Shown: piece after piece, positions 24,164-34,628 of the stretch
Layout: each line of letters begins with the position of its first letter
Numbering within the stretch: the first letter of the stretch is position 1
Assembly: GCF_000565195.1 (NCBI RefSeq)
Contig: NZ_CP006720.1
Location: 620,001 to 684,000, forward strand
Source of the DNA: Spiroplasma mirum ATCC 29335
Lineage (GTDB): Bacteria; Bacillota_I; Bacilli_A; Mycoplasmatales; Mycoplasmataceae
Reading direction: 5' to 3'
Length of the DNA: 64,000 bases
Made by a program: the position numbers and the translations under genes
The notes under the pieces: model-generated
Databases searched by the model: none
Seen by the model: only the letters and a program-made list of their open reading frames with translations
What the model was told of the DNA's origin: nothing

Positions 24164-26092
24164 TTAATCCATTAAACCAGCTTCGTATAATTTTTTAAAA
24201 CGTCCCTCAACTTTTTTGAGCTCGCTGAAAGTTCCCGTTTGAATAATTCCTTTTCCTTTTTCAAGAACTAAAATTTGGTTAACATTTTTAATTGTACTTA
24301 ACCGGTGAGCAATAATAATTGTTGTGCGCCCCTGCATTAACTTGTCTAGTTCACCCTGGATTTCTTTCTCCACAATATTATCTAAAGCACTTGTTGCTTC
24401 ATCTAAAACAAGAATTTCAGGGTTGCGTAAAAACATCCGCGCAATTACTAACCGTTGTTTTTGCCCACCCGAAAGAATAAATCCCCGTTCTCCTAAAACG
24501 GTATTAAAGCCCTCCGAAAGTTCTTTAATAAAATTATATAATTCAGCTTTTTTAGCAGCCGCTTCGACTTCTTCATCACTAGCATCAAAGGTTCCATAAC
24601 GAATGTTATCATAAAAAGTTCCGTATAAAATTTGGGGTTCTTGTTCAACATAACCAACATGGTCTAAATATGATTTTAAATTAACATCTTTTAAATTTTG
24701 GTCATTGTTAACATAAATATCCCCACTAGTTGGGTCATAATAACGAAGTAGTAATTTAGAAATTGTTGATTTTCCAACACCTGTTTCCCCAACAAAAGCA
24801 TATGATTCGCCTTGTTTAAACTCAAAATTAAAATTATGTAAAATTAATTCTTCATCGGGATTATATTTAAAATTGACATTTTTAAAAATAATACTTCCTT
24901 TAATATCTGGGAGTGGTGCGGCATTTACATTCGGATTAATTTTTGGCACCTCTTGAAAAATTTCATTAACTCTGGTTGCCGAAGTTGAAGCAGTGGCTAA
25001 GTTTCCTAATAACCGAACAATTTGGATAATTGGAAAAATTAATGAGTTAATACTCATCGTAATTGATAACATAACTGTGGGGTCAAGTTTGTTTTGGTTA
25101 ACAAATATAATCCCGACAATTAAGGCAATGGTATTCATACTTGTTAATGTGGTAATTACAAAGGCAATTACTAATGATTGCACCCGAATGGCTTGCATAC
25201 TTACTTTGTAATAATCCCGGTGAATACTATGAAAACGTTGTTTTTCATATTCATTAGTTCCTGTTGATTTAATTAACCGAATGGCGTTAATCCGATCATT
25301 AATATCCCCATTAACATTTGAAACAACTCTTCGTTGTTTATAAATTAAGCGACGGATAAAAGTAAAACAAAAAGCCGTTAAAATTAGAATTCCAAATGAA
25401 ACCCCTAAAATAATCCCCGCTAATTCAGCAACAGTTTGAGTACCGTTGATATATTGATTAGGCACAGGGCGAATTCCCCCACCGGGTACATTTTCAAAAA
25501 CCTGCACTTTATTATCTAATGTGAACATAATTACCACACTACCAATAAAAGTGAAAATAGCATTTAAAAAGTTTTGGGGCACTTGGTAAGCCTGATCACC
25601 TAAAATTTGGGTATCAGAAATTAATTTTGTTAAGATATCCCCCATCTTTTTATCATTGTAGTAATTCATATCTAAATCAATTAGTTTATTTAAAACCTTG
25701 ATCCGAATGTCAATTTCAATTTTTCGTGAAATTGAACCACCAACTCAACTTTGTAAATACAAAAAGATTCCTGAAACAACAAATGTTGTGGCAAAACCAA
25801 TTGCTCAGTACATTAAAGCTGATCATGCCATTGCCGGATCGTCAATTGACTGACGACTCTGCATTCCCACTGACAAGTTGGTCATTACAATATTTGTTAA
25901 CTTCGGAATTGCCACGGTAATTCCACAAGTAATCATGACAAAAATAATTAAACATAACCAACGAAATCAATAACGTTGGTAATAAATTGATATTAATTTA
26001 AAAAATCCAATTTTTGAAGCCTTATGTTGTTGTTCAGGATGTTTGGTTCCGAACAAATCTGGTTTGGTTCCTTCATGGTGTTTTTTCTCCAT
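24164..26092 (-). CDS. ABC exporter half-transporter (fused membrane and ATPase domains)
   Basis: A 642-residue type IV exporter subunit. Residues 1 to about 380 carry six membrane helices with a roughly 30-residue extracytoplasmic insert (about 195-215, Gly/Pro-rich). The ATPase domain has Walker A GETGVGKST at about 435-443, the Q-loop VEQEPQ, signature LSGGQKQR, Walker B ILVLDEATSALD and the switch His in IAHRLSTI. It would act as a homodimer or with another half-transporter to export lipids or drugs. A MarR regulator gene lies directly upstream in the same direction, a pairing common in multidrug exporters; the substrate is not predictable. Start ATG after AAAGGAGTAAAAAAA. Confidence 0.92.
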
Positions 26093-26190
26093 TTTTTTTA
26101 CTCCTTTATCATTCTTAAATTATTGTTAAACATTTAACTAAATATGATTATATCTGTTTTCTTTTGAGTTGCAATAATAAAAATAAACTT

Positions 26191-26667
26191 TTATTTTTCA
26201 CGGGCTAAACTGTTTAGACTTAATATCAATGTGGCTAAATCTTGTTCCAATAAAAGTTTTCGTTCTTTGGTAATTACTTGTTCGATATAAAGTGATAATT
26301 CATTCATCAGTCTCATAATAATTGGTTGAATTTTTTGTCATTTGGCAGTTGGTTTTAAATAAATAACTTTTTTATTATCTTCGGGGTGGTAACGATCTAA
26401 ATAACCTTTTTCCGTTAAGCGCTTTGATAAAATAGTAATATTGGTGCGAGACTGGTTAGCAAGATTAGCAAGTTTATTCAATGTTTGGTGGGGATAATGT
26501 TCAACTAATTTTAATAACCACATATTACGGATTTGGAAATCATCAAAACCCGCTTTCTTTAACCGTTCTTCAACATAGCTACGACAAATTTTATTGGTAT
26601 AAGCAATTAAGCGCAGAATATTCCAAGTTTGGGGATTTTTTCAATCCATATTATCAATATCATTCAC
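26191..26667 (-). CDS. MarR-family transcriptional regulator
   Basis: A 158-residue winged-helix protein. Core: RNMWLLKLVEHYPHQTLNKL, then the recognition helix NQSRTNITILSKRLTEKGYL and wing DRYHPEDNKKVIYLKPT, with flanking dimer helices. The start is probably GTG at 26667, preceded by AAGGTGG; the first residues would be VNDIDNMDWKNPQTWNILRL. It lies 98 bases upstream of the ABC exporter, same strand, and probably represses the operon in response to a ligand. No clear inverted-repeat operator was identified. Confidence 0.88.
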
Positions 26668-26729
26668 TTTGCGTCACCACCTTATCACTTTATTTACTAA
26701 AATCATAACATAGATATTAACAAGATTAA

Positions 26730-26761
26730 AAAAAGAACATTTAATTAATAATGTTCTTTTT
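26730..26761. terminator. Bidirectional hairpin terminator
   Basis: Stem AAAAAGAACATT/AATGTTCTTTTT with an eight-base loop. It ends the dead lipoprotein gene on the minus strand, whose stop lies in the loop, and lies upstream of marR. Confidence 0.8.
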
Positions 26762-27745
26762 GATTATTAACCAAGAATTTAACCAAATTGTTAAATTATC
26801 ATTAGTTGTAACTGATAAACTATCATCGGTTTTATTGCTAACATTAAATTGTAAATTTTCCCCACTTGCAGTAAGATCTTTCGCTTGCATAATATCATCA
26901 ATTGTTTTAGCTGGTTGTCAAGTTGTCCCATCGGTTGTTATTAATACTAATAATTTTCCGTGTAATAATTCAACATTTGCATTTTCTAGGTGGCCTCTAG
27001 TCAACCCCTAATTAATATTGGAACAATTAAATTGCTTAATAAAGACATTGGTAATGGAATTTCCTGATCAATTTTAAAAGTTAAAAGTTTGCCTTTCACT
27101 TTAACAGTTAAATTACCATTTGCATTAATTGATCTCATTTTTGCTGATCATCTTTGCTTGTTAAATTAGGGTCTGTTGGAATTAAATTTAAAATTGTGGG
27201 GACCATGGGGTTATCCAATAAACTACCTAAGGTTAAATCAACACCAGGAATTGGTAATTTAACATCCACTAATTTCGGGTTGGCTTCTTGATTAATATTA
27301 TTTAAATCATTACTAATTGCTTTAATATTCGCAATTTGAACAGTTGAATATTCAATATTGATTGGAGCAGTTAATACTTCAACCCCGTTATCGGTAATTG
27401 AATTAACAACTGCTGTCCCTAAATGTTTAAATGGCTCCGAAATTTTTTCAACCTTGTTAACATTGACAACCACGTCTTTTAAACTAAAATTGTGGTTAAT
27501 CGCCGTTATAATCAACTACAAATTAATATTTTTATAGTCAACATCAAATAAATAATGGTTTTTGTGCATTACAATTTTGAATTTTTTTAATTAACCGTGC
27601 TACTTGTTTTTGATGAAATTCATCATTGTGGGGATTAACAAACAGATGGTTCTTCAGTTTTGGCATGATTACTACAAGCAACAACTGATGATGCCCCGGT
27701 TGCTGTTAATCCAACCACTCCTAAAATCGCTAATAATTTTTTCAT
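26741..27745 (-). pseudogene. Lipoprotein with lipobox SSVVAC, decayed
   Basis: ATG at 27745 after GAGAGGGAGATTTTAA opens MKKLLAILGVVGLTATGASS-VVAC, almost the same signal peptide as at 20949. Frameshifts and stops follow within 40 codons. Long readable parts remain, for example VVVNVNKVEKISEPFKHLGT, IEYSTVQIANIKAISNDLNN, LTVKVKGKLLTFKIDQEIPL and TWQPAKTIDDIMQAKDLTAS to the TAA at 26741. The original gene had about 330 codons. It is a dead member of the same surface lipoprotein family. 27746-27984 between this and the CNNM gene holds no gene. Confidence 0.75.
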
Positions 27746-27984
27746 TTAAAATCTCCCTCTCTCTACTTTATCAAAAATTACTACCTGTATTAAAAACATA
27801 TAAAAGTAATTTTTAATTAAACAGAGTTGGGCAACAATAAAAACAAAACAATTAAGTTCTGTTTAACAAAATTGCTTTTAAACATTAATAATAATTGGTC
27901 ATAACTTTTGCTCTTATATCTTAGCACTAAAAACTAAGAAAAAAACTTTTTTTATTTTTTTAACAAAAAAAGTGTTTAGAAAAA

Positions 27985-29328
27985 CTAAAACTGGTCTTTT
28001 GAATTGCTATTAGTTAAAATTTCAATTTCAAAAATAACAGATTTTAATTTGACATTATTACTTTTCGTTTTTAATTTTTTTGTTTTTTCACGGTTAATTC
28101 GAAAAGCAAAATTATGGTAGACAAAATCTTCGGGTAGATCAGCGTTTGGGATAAATTCATAACCAGTTTGGGCGACATACCATTGATATAAGGTTTTACC
28201 CTCCCCTTTGGGGGGAACATTTAATTGTAAATATTTTTTAAAAACTTTTTTAATTGGGGTGTTTCCGTGCATCCAATACATATGATGGCCAATTTCTTTA
28301 ACCTGACCAGTTTCATCATCCTCATCATAAATTTCACCAACTAATTCTTCAATGATGTCTTCCATGGTAACAACGCCGATAAAAGTTTTACTTTCACGAT
28401 TGGGAGTAACAATTGCCATATGAACTTGTTCTTGTTGTAATAATTCTAAAGCATCATCTAATTTTAAATGCTTAGAAATATAAATTGGTTCACTAGCTAA
28501 TTTCTTAATGTTAACTTCTTTTTTATCAATAATAGCAATTAACACATCCTTAATATTTAAAATTCCTTCTACACTACCATCAGTTCGCGAAATAATTGGC
28601 ATTCTGGTGAAACGTTCTTCTTTATAAATTTTTTGTAAGTCTCGTCAGTTGGTATCATTAAAAACTGCTTTTACTTTTTCTTTATCCCGCATAACATCCC
28701 CAACATTTTTTTCATCAAAAGTAATTGCTGATTCAATTAACTGCTTTTCGTTTTTTTCAAGCACCCCTTCGGATTCAATTGTTGAAATTAATTCTAACAA
28801 TTCATTTTCAGTTGTTGATACTTGGCCCGGTTTTTCTTTTTTTAAGACTAGTAACCATGTAAACGGATATAACACAATTTTTCAAACTCATAAGATATAA
28901 GAAGCAAAAATTGAAAATTTTTCGGGACTGCGCTTGGCAATAATTTTGGGCACAATTTCCCCAAAGATTAAAACAACAACTCCAATTACTGCTGTTGCTA
29001 CTCAAGTGGCGGTGGCTTCACTACGAATAAAAGTTGCAAAAAATAAGGCACCAATGGTTGCTAAGGTGGTATTAATCAAAGTATTTGCCATTAAAATTGT
29101 TGCTAAAGTACGATCATAATCCTTAATAAATTTATAAACACGTTTGGCACTTTTAATTTCCCGGTTTTTACTCCGAACTTTGGTTCGTTTTCCCTTTGCT
29201 AATTGTTTTAGCCGAATAACATTAATTGAAGTAATCGCCGTTTCCGAAGCTGAAAAAAAAGAAGAAAATATTAATAAAATAATCATTAAGGGCAATAAAA
29301 CAAATAACGCGGTCGAGGAATTTAACAT
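27985..29328 (-). CDS. CNNM/CBS-domain membrane protein (HlyC/CorC family)
   Basis: A 447-residue protein. Residues 1 to about 180 form the CNNM (DUF21) transmembrane domain: FFSASETAITSINVIRLKQL near the start, IFGEIVPKIIAKRSPEKFSI, then LYPFTWLLV. A CBS pair follows (VMRDKEKVKAVFN; MPIISRTDGSVEGILNIKDV; FIGVVTMEDIIEELVGEIYD), then a C-terminal domain like CorC/HlyC, with an extra basic tail (KKLKTKSNNVKLK). Members are linked to Mg/Co efflux; older annotations call them hemolysins. Several Trp are TGA. The start follows AAAGGAGTGGAAATTTAA. Downstream, 27937-27975 is A/T-rich and could form a weak terminator. Confidence 0.9.
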
Positions 29329-29429
29329 TTAAATTTCCACTCCTTTATGTTAATTATAATATACTATATATTAACCAATATTAATAGACAATTTAAAAAT
29401 AATTTATTGATTTTTTTAAAATAATTACT

Positions 29430-29470
29430 TTTAATTTACAAAATTTAAGGTATTATATATAGTGTATGAT
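29430..29470 (+). promoter_or_regulatory. Probable promoter of the thioredoxin-like lipoprotein
   Basis: TTTACA followed about 17 bases later by TATATA/TATTAT-type -10 sequence, roughly 55 bases upstream of the GTG start. Exact hexamers are uncertain. Confidence 0.4.
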
Positions 29471-29516
29471 AATTTTATATGCAAGATAAATAATAAATTC
29501 TTAAGGAGGAATCCCC

Positions 29517-30173
29517 GTGAAAAAAATGCTAGCATCTTTCGCAGCAATTTCATTAATAAGTTCATCAGTTTTCAGTGTTGTTGCTTGTAAGAGTAAATTA
29601 GGGCTATATAATGCTTTTATTAGTGCTATTAATAATAAGGATAGTTTTATTATGCTAATCAGTGCCCAAAACTGTCCCCACTGTCAACCTTTAGAAAAAA
29701 CAACAATTAATGAATTATATGATGGTGCCAAAGGTAACGCAGAATTTCATGCTTATTTAGATGGAAAATATGGAGCTGACTATAATTTAGCAACTTATTA
29801 TGGTTCGCGATCATCAGCAAATGAAAATGAATATAAAACAATTGAAAATACTTATTTAATGAATACATGGAATTCGGTTGAAGATTATAATAAATTATGA
29901 GGTAAAAAATGAGCCAAAAAAATTCTCGACTGGGTAGTTGCCCAAGAACGCAATGATCATAAAATTAAAGGGGAAATTGACTATACCATTACCGCTGATA
30001 GTTTAAAATTAAAGGGTACCCCATTGTTTATTTATGTTAAACAAGGACAATACATGGGCTTTGAATCAGGAGACATGGGAAGTAGTTGAGTAAGTGGTGC
30101 CACTCCTCAGCAGTATATGTATTATTTTGTTCAACATCTCGTGAAAGAAGACTGGGATACTAGTCATGATTAG
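29517..30173 (+). CDS. Lipoprotein with thioredoxin-like CPHC site
   Basis: A 218-residue exported lipoprotein. GTG start at 29517, eight bases after AAGGAGGA. The signal peptide MKKMLASFAAISLISSSVFS-VVAC puts the lipid on Cys24. A thioredoxin-fold active site, ISAQNCPHCQPLE, has its two Cys at about 53 and 56, and a cis-Pro-like LKGTPLFIYV lies near residue 175. It is probably a membrane-anchored disulphide oxidoreductase facing outward, or a bacteriocin-accessory-type thioredoxin relative. Six Trp codons include several TGA. It is intact, unlike the other lipoprotein genes in this window. It stands alone with a terminator downstream. Confidence 0.87.
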
Positions 30174-30203
30174 GCAAGTTAGTTAATTTAAAAAAATAAT
30201 AAT

Positions 30204-30229
30204 AAAGATAATTAATATTATCTTTTTTT
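30204..30229 (+). terminator. Terminator of the thioredoxin-like lipoprotein gene
   Basis: Stem AAAGATAAT/ATTATCTTT with a four-base loop and seven T residues. Confidence 0.8.
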
Positions 30230-30329
30230 ATTGGCAAAAATAAAAAAAGAATTAAGAAATTCTATTTTCGTTTAACATTTGAAGTGTCGTGCTTATAATA
30301 ATAAACAATGAATTATAAGCAATTTCGCT

Positions 30330-30421
30330 AAGTGACATCAAACTGTGTGTGGTTGGGATCAATGACATTGTCTGCTCGTTCATTGTTGTTTGCCTATTCA
30401 GCAGCTGGTTTGATGTCACTT
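30330..30421. repeat. Inverted repeat, 14-bp arms
   Basis: AAGTGACATCAAAC at 30330-30343 and its exact reverse complement at 30408-30421, with 64 bases between. It lies in the 3' part of the dead RpiR gene. Function unknown; it could be chance, a small element end or a recombination site. Confidence 0.4.
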
Positions 30422-30606
30422 GAAGTAAAAGTAAGTTCTGGAATAACATTAATCTTACTTTGAATTAAATTATATAAATAATTAGTTTCATCATGCAATA
30501 GAATGCCAATTATTAAATCGGTGGCCGATAGCTTTTCTAATAATTTTTTTGCAACATAATGATAAGTTGTAAAATAAGTATCATAACCTAAAATTAATAA
30601 TTGATG

Positions 30607-30678
30607 GGTGGGGATGACGTCAAATCATCATGCCCCTTATGTCTTGGGCTACACACGTGCTACAATGGCCGGTACAAA
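30607..30678 (+). other. Isolated 72-nt fragment of 16S rRNA
   Basis: These 72 bases are identical to the 16S gene at 15123-15194 (opposite strand), corresponding to the conserved region around E. coli position 1190-1255. The identity stops sharply on both sides and the flanks belong to the RpiR pseudogene. It is not an rRNA gene. Confidence 0.9.
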
Positions 30679-31246
30679 TAAAAATAATTTAATAAATTTA
30701 AATACCGATCATTACCAATAATATAAAATTTATTCGCCTTATTAATATTTTTAACAAGGTTTATTATTGGCTGCTCCATATTGTGATCTAATGTACTGGA
30801 TACCAATAATGAATGGTTTTTAATAATCTTATTAATAATTACATCCGTATTACTTTCCTTAAGAGTTAAATAAGCTTTATTTTAATAAAGTTGTCGCCTT
30901 TTTTCAGTTTTTAAAAAAGCATAGAATTCTTTTCAACCAGCAAATCCTAAGTTTTTACAAAACTTGGTAATTGATGATACGCTGGTAAAATAAATATTGG
31001 CAACATCATTAATAATAAAATCATCACGATCTTTTAATAAATTTAAAATTGTTTTTGCAATAACTACCTTAACTGTTTTGTCATTAATTAAGACAATTTC
31101 CTCTAACTTTTTAATAATGTTCTTTTCTATCTGCATGTTTCCACCTATGTTTTCCAAAATTGTTACTATGAGAGTCCATACCCTTACCCTTGTTTTTTTA
31201 TTGTAGTAAACTTACTGGAAAAATAGAATGAAAAAAAGTTGAAGGT

Positions 31247-31384
31247 TTAATAAAATTTTTCATTAATCAATGACTTTTGGCCGCTCATTAACGATTTCTT
31301 CAATTTTTTATAAAATCGCAAACAAATCTTCAAATTCATTTTTTTAATCTTATAACAAATATCTTGAACAGTGGCTGAGTCCAT
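31247..31384 (-). pseudogene. Short remnant of an unknown gene
   Basis: After AAAGGAGG and a 10-base gap an ATG at 31384 opens MDSATVQDICYKIKK and runs 45 codons. A neighbouring frame reads EFEDLFAIL and EEIVNERPKVID, which looks more natural, so a frameshift near codon 15 is likely. The good Shine-Dalgarno suggests this was a real start; the rest of the gene is gone. Apart from this piece, 31137-31448 holds nothing I can identify. Confidence 0.35.
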
Positions 31385-31448
31385 ACGCTACTAACCTCCT
31401 TTCACTAGTTATTTACCAAGGCAATGAAAATTTTTCTTTTAAAAAATA

Positions 31449-31475
31449 AAAAAATCATTTTAAAAAATGATTTTT
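31449..31475 (-). terminator. Terminator of the DeoR-family gene
   Basis: Stem AAAAATCATTTT/AAAATGATTTTT directly after the stop at 31487, with A/T runs on both sides. Confidence 0.75.
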
Positions 31476-31486
31476 AGTTAATAACT

Positions 31487-32239
31487 CTATATTACATTGG
31501 GTGGACTAGCGATTGTTTGAAAAACTTCTGGTTTATCAGTAACAATATTTGTAAAAGTTGGTAATGATGTAAATTTAAAGAAGCCAACTGAATTAAATTT
31601 TGTAGAATCAACTAGTAAGATTTTGGTTTGAACCCGAGCAAGCGCTGCTAGTTCAACACGGCCCTCTTCTTCGTTGCTTTTATAAACATAACCTTCCTCA
31701 TCAACATTGCCAGCACTAATAATTACTTTTGCAAACTGAATTAACGATAAGCTTTCTTCACAAAATGATCCATAAAAAGATTGGGATTTATCTCGTAACT
31801 TCCCACCAAATAAAACGTGGTAATGAACATTAGGGTTGTCTTTGGCTAATTGCAAAATTCGTAGTGAATTAGTAACAATTTTAACTGGTTTGGTAATTTG
31901 GCTTACAAATAATTCACAAGTTGATCCGCTTCCCACAAATAACACATCATTTGGTTGTATTAATTCATTGGCTTTGTTAGCAATAATCATCTTTAAGTCA
32001 TAGTTACGGTTCCGGTGCATTAAGTCAATGCTACAAGCTTTGTTACTTAATCCTAAAAAGTGAATCCCCCCGTACGACATACTAATAATTCCTTCTTTTT
32101 CTAACTCTTTTAAATCGCGGCGAGCAGTTGTTGATGAAATTTCATAGTCATTCACAAAATCTAACACATGGTTCATCTCATGAAAACTATTTTTACATAG
32201 GTAAGATAATAATAAGTTTTTTCTCTCAACACGGTGCAT
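31487..32239 (-). CDS. DeoR/GlpR-family transcriptional regulator
   Basis: A 250-residue regulator. The N-terminal HTH reads ERKNLLLSYLCKNSFHEMNH, then ISSTTARRDLKELEKEGIIS, the DeoR recognition helix, and MSYGGIHFLG. The effector domain has NDVLFVGSGSTCELF and ITKPVKIVTNSL, the phosphosugar-binding loop of the DeoRC fold, and KILLVDSTKFNSVGFFKFTS near the end. Such proteins usually repress sugar-uptake operons; the target is not in this window. The start has a good Shine-Dalgarno (AAAGGAGAGATTCC). It follows uvrC on the same strand by 50 bases in the opposite gene order, so it is likely a separate unit. Confidence 0.9.
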   Translation of the reverse strand: MHRVERKNLLLSYLCKNSFHEMNHVLDFVNDYEISSTTARRDLKELEKEGIISMSYGGIHFLGLSNKACSIDLMHRNRNYDLKMIIANKANELIQPNDVLFVGSGSTCELFVSQITKPVKIVTNSLRILQLAKDNPNVHYHVLFGGKLRDKSQSFYGSFCEESLSLIQFAKVIISAGNVDEEGYVYKSNEEEGRVELAALARVQTKILLVDSTKFNSVGFFKFTSLPTFTNIVTDKPEVFQTIASPPNVI

Positions 32240-32289
32240 GGAATCTCTCCTTTTAATTAGTATATAATAAATTATACCGAAAATTTCAA

Positions 32290-34071
32290 TTACTTATCAA
32301 AAGATGCCAAAAATTTTTTTAAATTTTCAACCGTTGTTTTATTTTTTAAAATATTATATAATTGTTCATCAGTGGCGGCTTTAATTTCATTTAGCGAACC
32401 AAAAGACTGATTTAATTGGCAGATTTTTGTTTGCCCGAGCCCGGGAACTTGGTCTAAAACACTAGTAATTAATGCTTTGGTTTGGCGGGTTCTAAAATTA
32501 CGGATCGTAAAATTATGAACATCATCTTGCATTTTGGTTAGAAAATGAAAAAGTTTGCTAGATTTATCTAAATTGATAGCTTTTTTGTCTAAATTTAAAA
32601 GATGGTCCGTACGGTGGTGTTCATTTTTAACAAGACCAATTACGGGAATTTGTAAATCCAAAATATCTAATTGTTTTAAGCAAGCATTTACTTGTTGAAT
32701 TCCCCCATCCATAATAATTAAATTAGGTAAAGCCCGTTTTTCTGCTTTCGCATGTTGATAACGACGAAAAACAAGATTAGTAATCCGGTGGTAATCATCT
32801 TGGTAAGAAATTTCAATGTTATATTTACGATAATCATTGCGTGAGGGTAACCCATTTTTATAAGTAATAACTCCGCCGGTTACAAATTCATCATTAATAT
32901 TTGCAATATCAAACATTTCAATTAAATACGGAATTTCGGGCAATTTTAATAAATTTTTTAATTCTAGTAGCAAATCTTCTTTGCTGCCCCGGTGATGGTG
33001 ATATTTTTGGTATTGTAAATAGCTTTCTTGACTGTTAGCAATTGCTAACTTCATCACATGACGATCATTGGTATTCTTTGGATGTTTAAAAATCTTAGGA
33101 TATAACAATGCTAATTCCGTTAAGTCCACCCTGGGGTCAATGATAATCTTTTTTGGTAAAATATTTTTTTGGTAAATATTTTGTAAATATAAACGTATGA
33201 TTTCTTGAGGATCATCATCCTTGGTCAACATAAAATAATCACTATCTTTATAACTTAATTTCCCGAGACGATAAAATAAAACCGTAATTACTAACATTTC
33301 AGGTGTTTGGAATAATCCAACAATATCAACATTTTGGCTTTTATTTAAAAAATCAACATTTTGATCAGAAATTGTTCAGTCTAAGCGGTGAATTAACAGT
33401 TTTATTTTGTTAGCTTCTTCAAATTGTAAGTTACTAGCTGTTTGGTGCATTTTTTTGGTTAATAAGGCCTTAATTTGCCTTGTATTACCCTTAAAAAACT
33501 CATCCACATGCTGAATCATCTCTTCATAATATTCCCGGGGAACTTTTTTAAAGCAGGCTCCCGAGCACTGGTTAATATGATAATACAAGCATGGCTTTCC
33601 TAAGTTGCCCTTGCATCGGCGTAAGGGATATAACCGTTCTAAAATTTTGATGATTTCCCGCGCGTGGCTCCCTTCCGGAAATGGCCCGTAACTACAGGCA
33701 TATTTTTTACTAATATTGCGGACATACAAATATTGGGGGTCACGTTCTTTTGTAATTACAATATAAGGATAGTGTTTATCATCACTTAATAGGATATTAT
33801 ATTTTGGTTTATATTGTTTAATTAAATTATGTTCTAAAATTAGGGCTTCTTTTTCAGTATTCGTAATAATCGTTTCAAAATGGTCAATTTCATTCACTAA
33901 CCTGGTTGTTTTATAGTTATAAACTTTATTAAAATAAGATGAAACCCGAATTTTTAAATTTTTTGCTTTCCCAACATATAACACCTGATTATAAATATTG
34001 TAATAAATATAACAGCCTGGCTTGTCTGGTAATTTGCTTACTTGTTCACGCAGTGATAAATTGTTTGCCAT
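32290..34071 (-). CDS. uvrC: Excinuclease ABC subunit C
   Basis: A 593-residue nucleotide-excision-repair nuclease. N-terminal GIY-YIG domain: KLPDKPGCYIYYNIYNQVLY and VGKAKNLKIRVSSYF; the Cys-rich linker PLRRCKGNLGKPCLYYHI-QCSGAC; UVR motif FEEANKIKLLI; RNase-H-like 5' nuclease domain beginning MFDIANINDEFVTGGVI, with catalytic-region text LIIMDGGIQQVNACLK; HhH end VPGLGQTKICQLNQSFGSL. All parts are present, with TGA Trp codons at two places. The length fits the family. It is the sole gene between the DeoR regulator and the small-RNA region. Confidence 0.97.
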
Positions 34072-34237
34072 TTAGTACCCCCCCTTAACTAATATAATTT
34101 TAGTAACTATTAATAAATTATGCAAGATTAATACAACAAAACTTTATTAGGTGTCTTGCGTAAAATTAATTATTTAATAAAAATTAAATTTATAATTTTA
34201 ATTTAAAAATTATTCTTTTTTAGTATATCTTTTTTAG

Positions 34238-34243
34238 TATAAT
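34238..34243 (+). promoter_or_regulatory. -10 box of candidate small RNA
   Basis: TATAAT preceded by AG, about 7-10 bases before the first hairpin at 34248. The -35 (TTCTTT, about 18-20 bases upstream) is weak. Confidence 0.5.
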
Positions 34244-34247
34244 AAAA

Positions 34248-34316
34248 ATGGTTATAAAAAAATGAGAGCTAACCATTCCTGATTGCGTTGACTATCCTAT
34301 TTGGATAGTTTTTTAT
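34248..34316 (+). ncRNA. Candidate two-hairpin small RNA
   Basis: Downstream of a TATAAT box the plus strand forms two perfect hairpins: ATGGTTA/TAACCAT (34248-34276, loop with an A7 run) and ACTATCC-TATTT-GGATAGT (34291-34309), followed by six T residues. A 14-base unpaired linker (TCCTGATTGCGTTG) joins them. The predicted RNA is about 67 nt and lies alone in a 550-base gap between uvrC and rplT, on the strand opposite both. A short frame (MRANHSWLRWL...) fits inside but has no Shine-Dalgarno. I recognise no known family. The rest of 34081-34594 holds no convincing gene; a 45-codon open stretch on the minus strand (34291-34430) is of doubtful meaning. Confidence 0.5.
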
Positions 34317-34594
34317 AATTAAATATAACTGCAATAGTAGAGTAACTATTTTCAGAATCAAAACAATCGCTTGTATCAATTCCATCTAACCACCACCTAA
34401 CCATTCAAAACAATAATTCAGGAGTAGTTATAAACTCTCACCACTATCATAACAAACGTGATCTTAATCTAATGAAAAATATTTATATAAAACATATTTT
34501 AATATTGATTATTTTGCTAATTTGTTTTGTTATAAAGCATAGCAAGCTAACGGCTCACCTTTAGCTAGCATGATAAAAATCCTGAAAAATAAAA

Positions 34595-34618
34595 AAACAT
34601 ATTTAAATAAATATGTTT
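34595..34618 (-). terminator. Terminator of infC-rpmI-rplT
   Basis: Stem AAACATATTT/AAATATGTTT with a four-base loop, then a U run on the minus strand, 11 bases past the rplT stop. Confidence 0.8.
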
Positions 34619-34628
34619 AAAGATATTG

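Larger units (their letters stand above)
30252..31136 (-). pseudogene. RpiR/MurR-family regulator, decayed
   Basis: ATG at 31136 after AGGTGGAAAC begins MQIEKNIIKKLEEIVLIND, then the RpiR HTH: AKTILNLLKDRDDFIINDVA and VSSITKFCKNLGFAGWKEFY. After a stop, SIS-domain pieces follow: KFYIIGNDRYLNLLNYFYL, LILGYDTYFTTYHYVAKKLL, TDLIIGILLHDETNYL and an end SLSEIAYNSLFIIISTTLQM. A 72-nt 16S rRNA fragment sits in the middle of the SIS part (30607-30678). RpiR proteins sense sugar phosphates through the SIS domain; this one can no longer do so. Confidence 0.7.

Noticed and set aside
34248-34316. Short Trp-rich reading frame (MRANHSWLRWL...) considered as a leader peptide
   Set aside because: No Shine-Dalgarno precedes it, no biosynthetic gene follows on that strand, and the hairpins explain the sequence better.
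34291-34430. Minus-strand 45-codon open stretch (WMVRWWLDGIDTSDCFDSE...) considered as a plectrovirus or transposase remnant
   Set aside because: No Shine-Dalgarno, no recognisable family, upstream stops at once, and it overlaps the terminator of the candidate small RNA.
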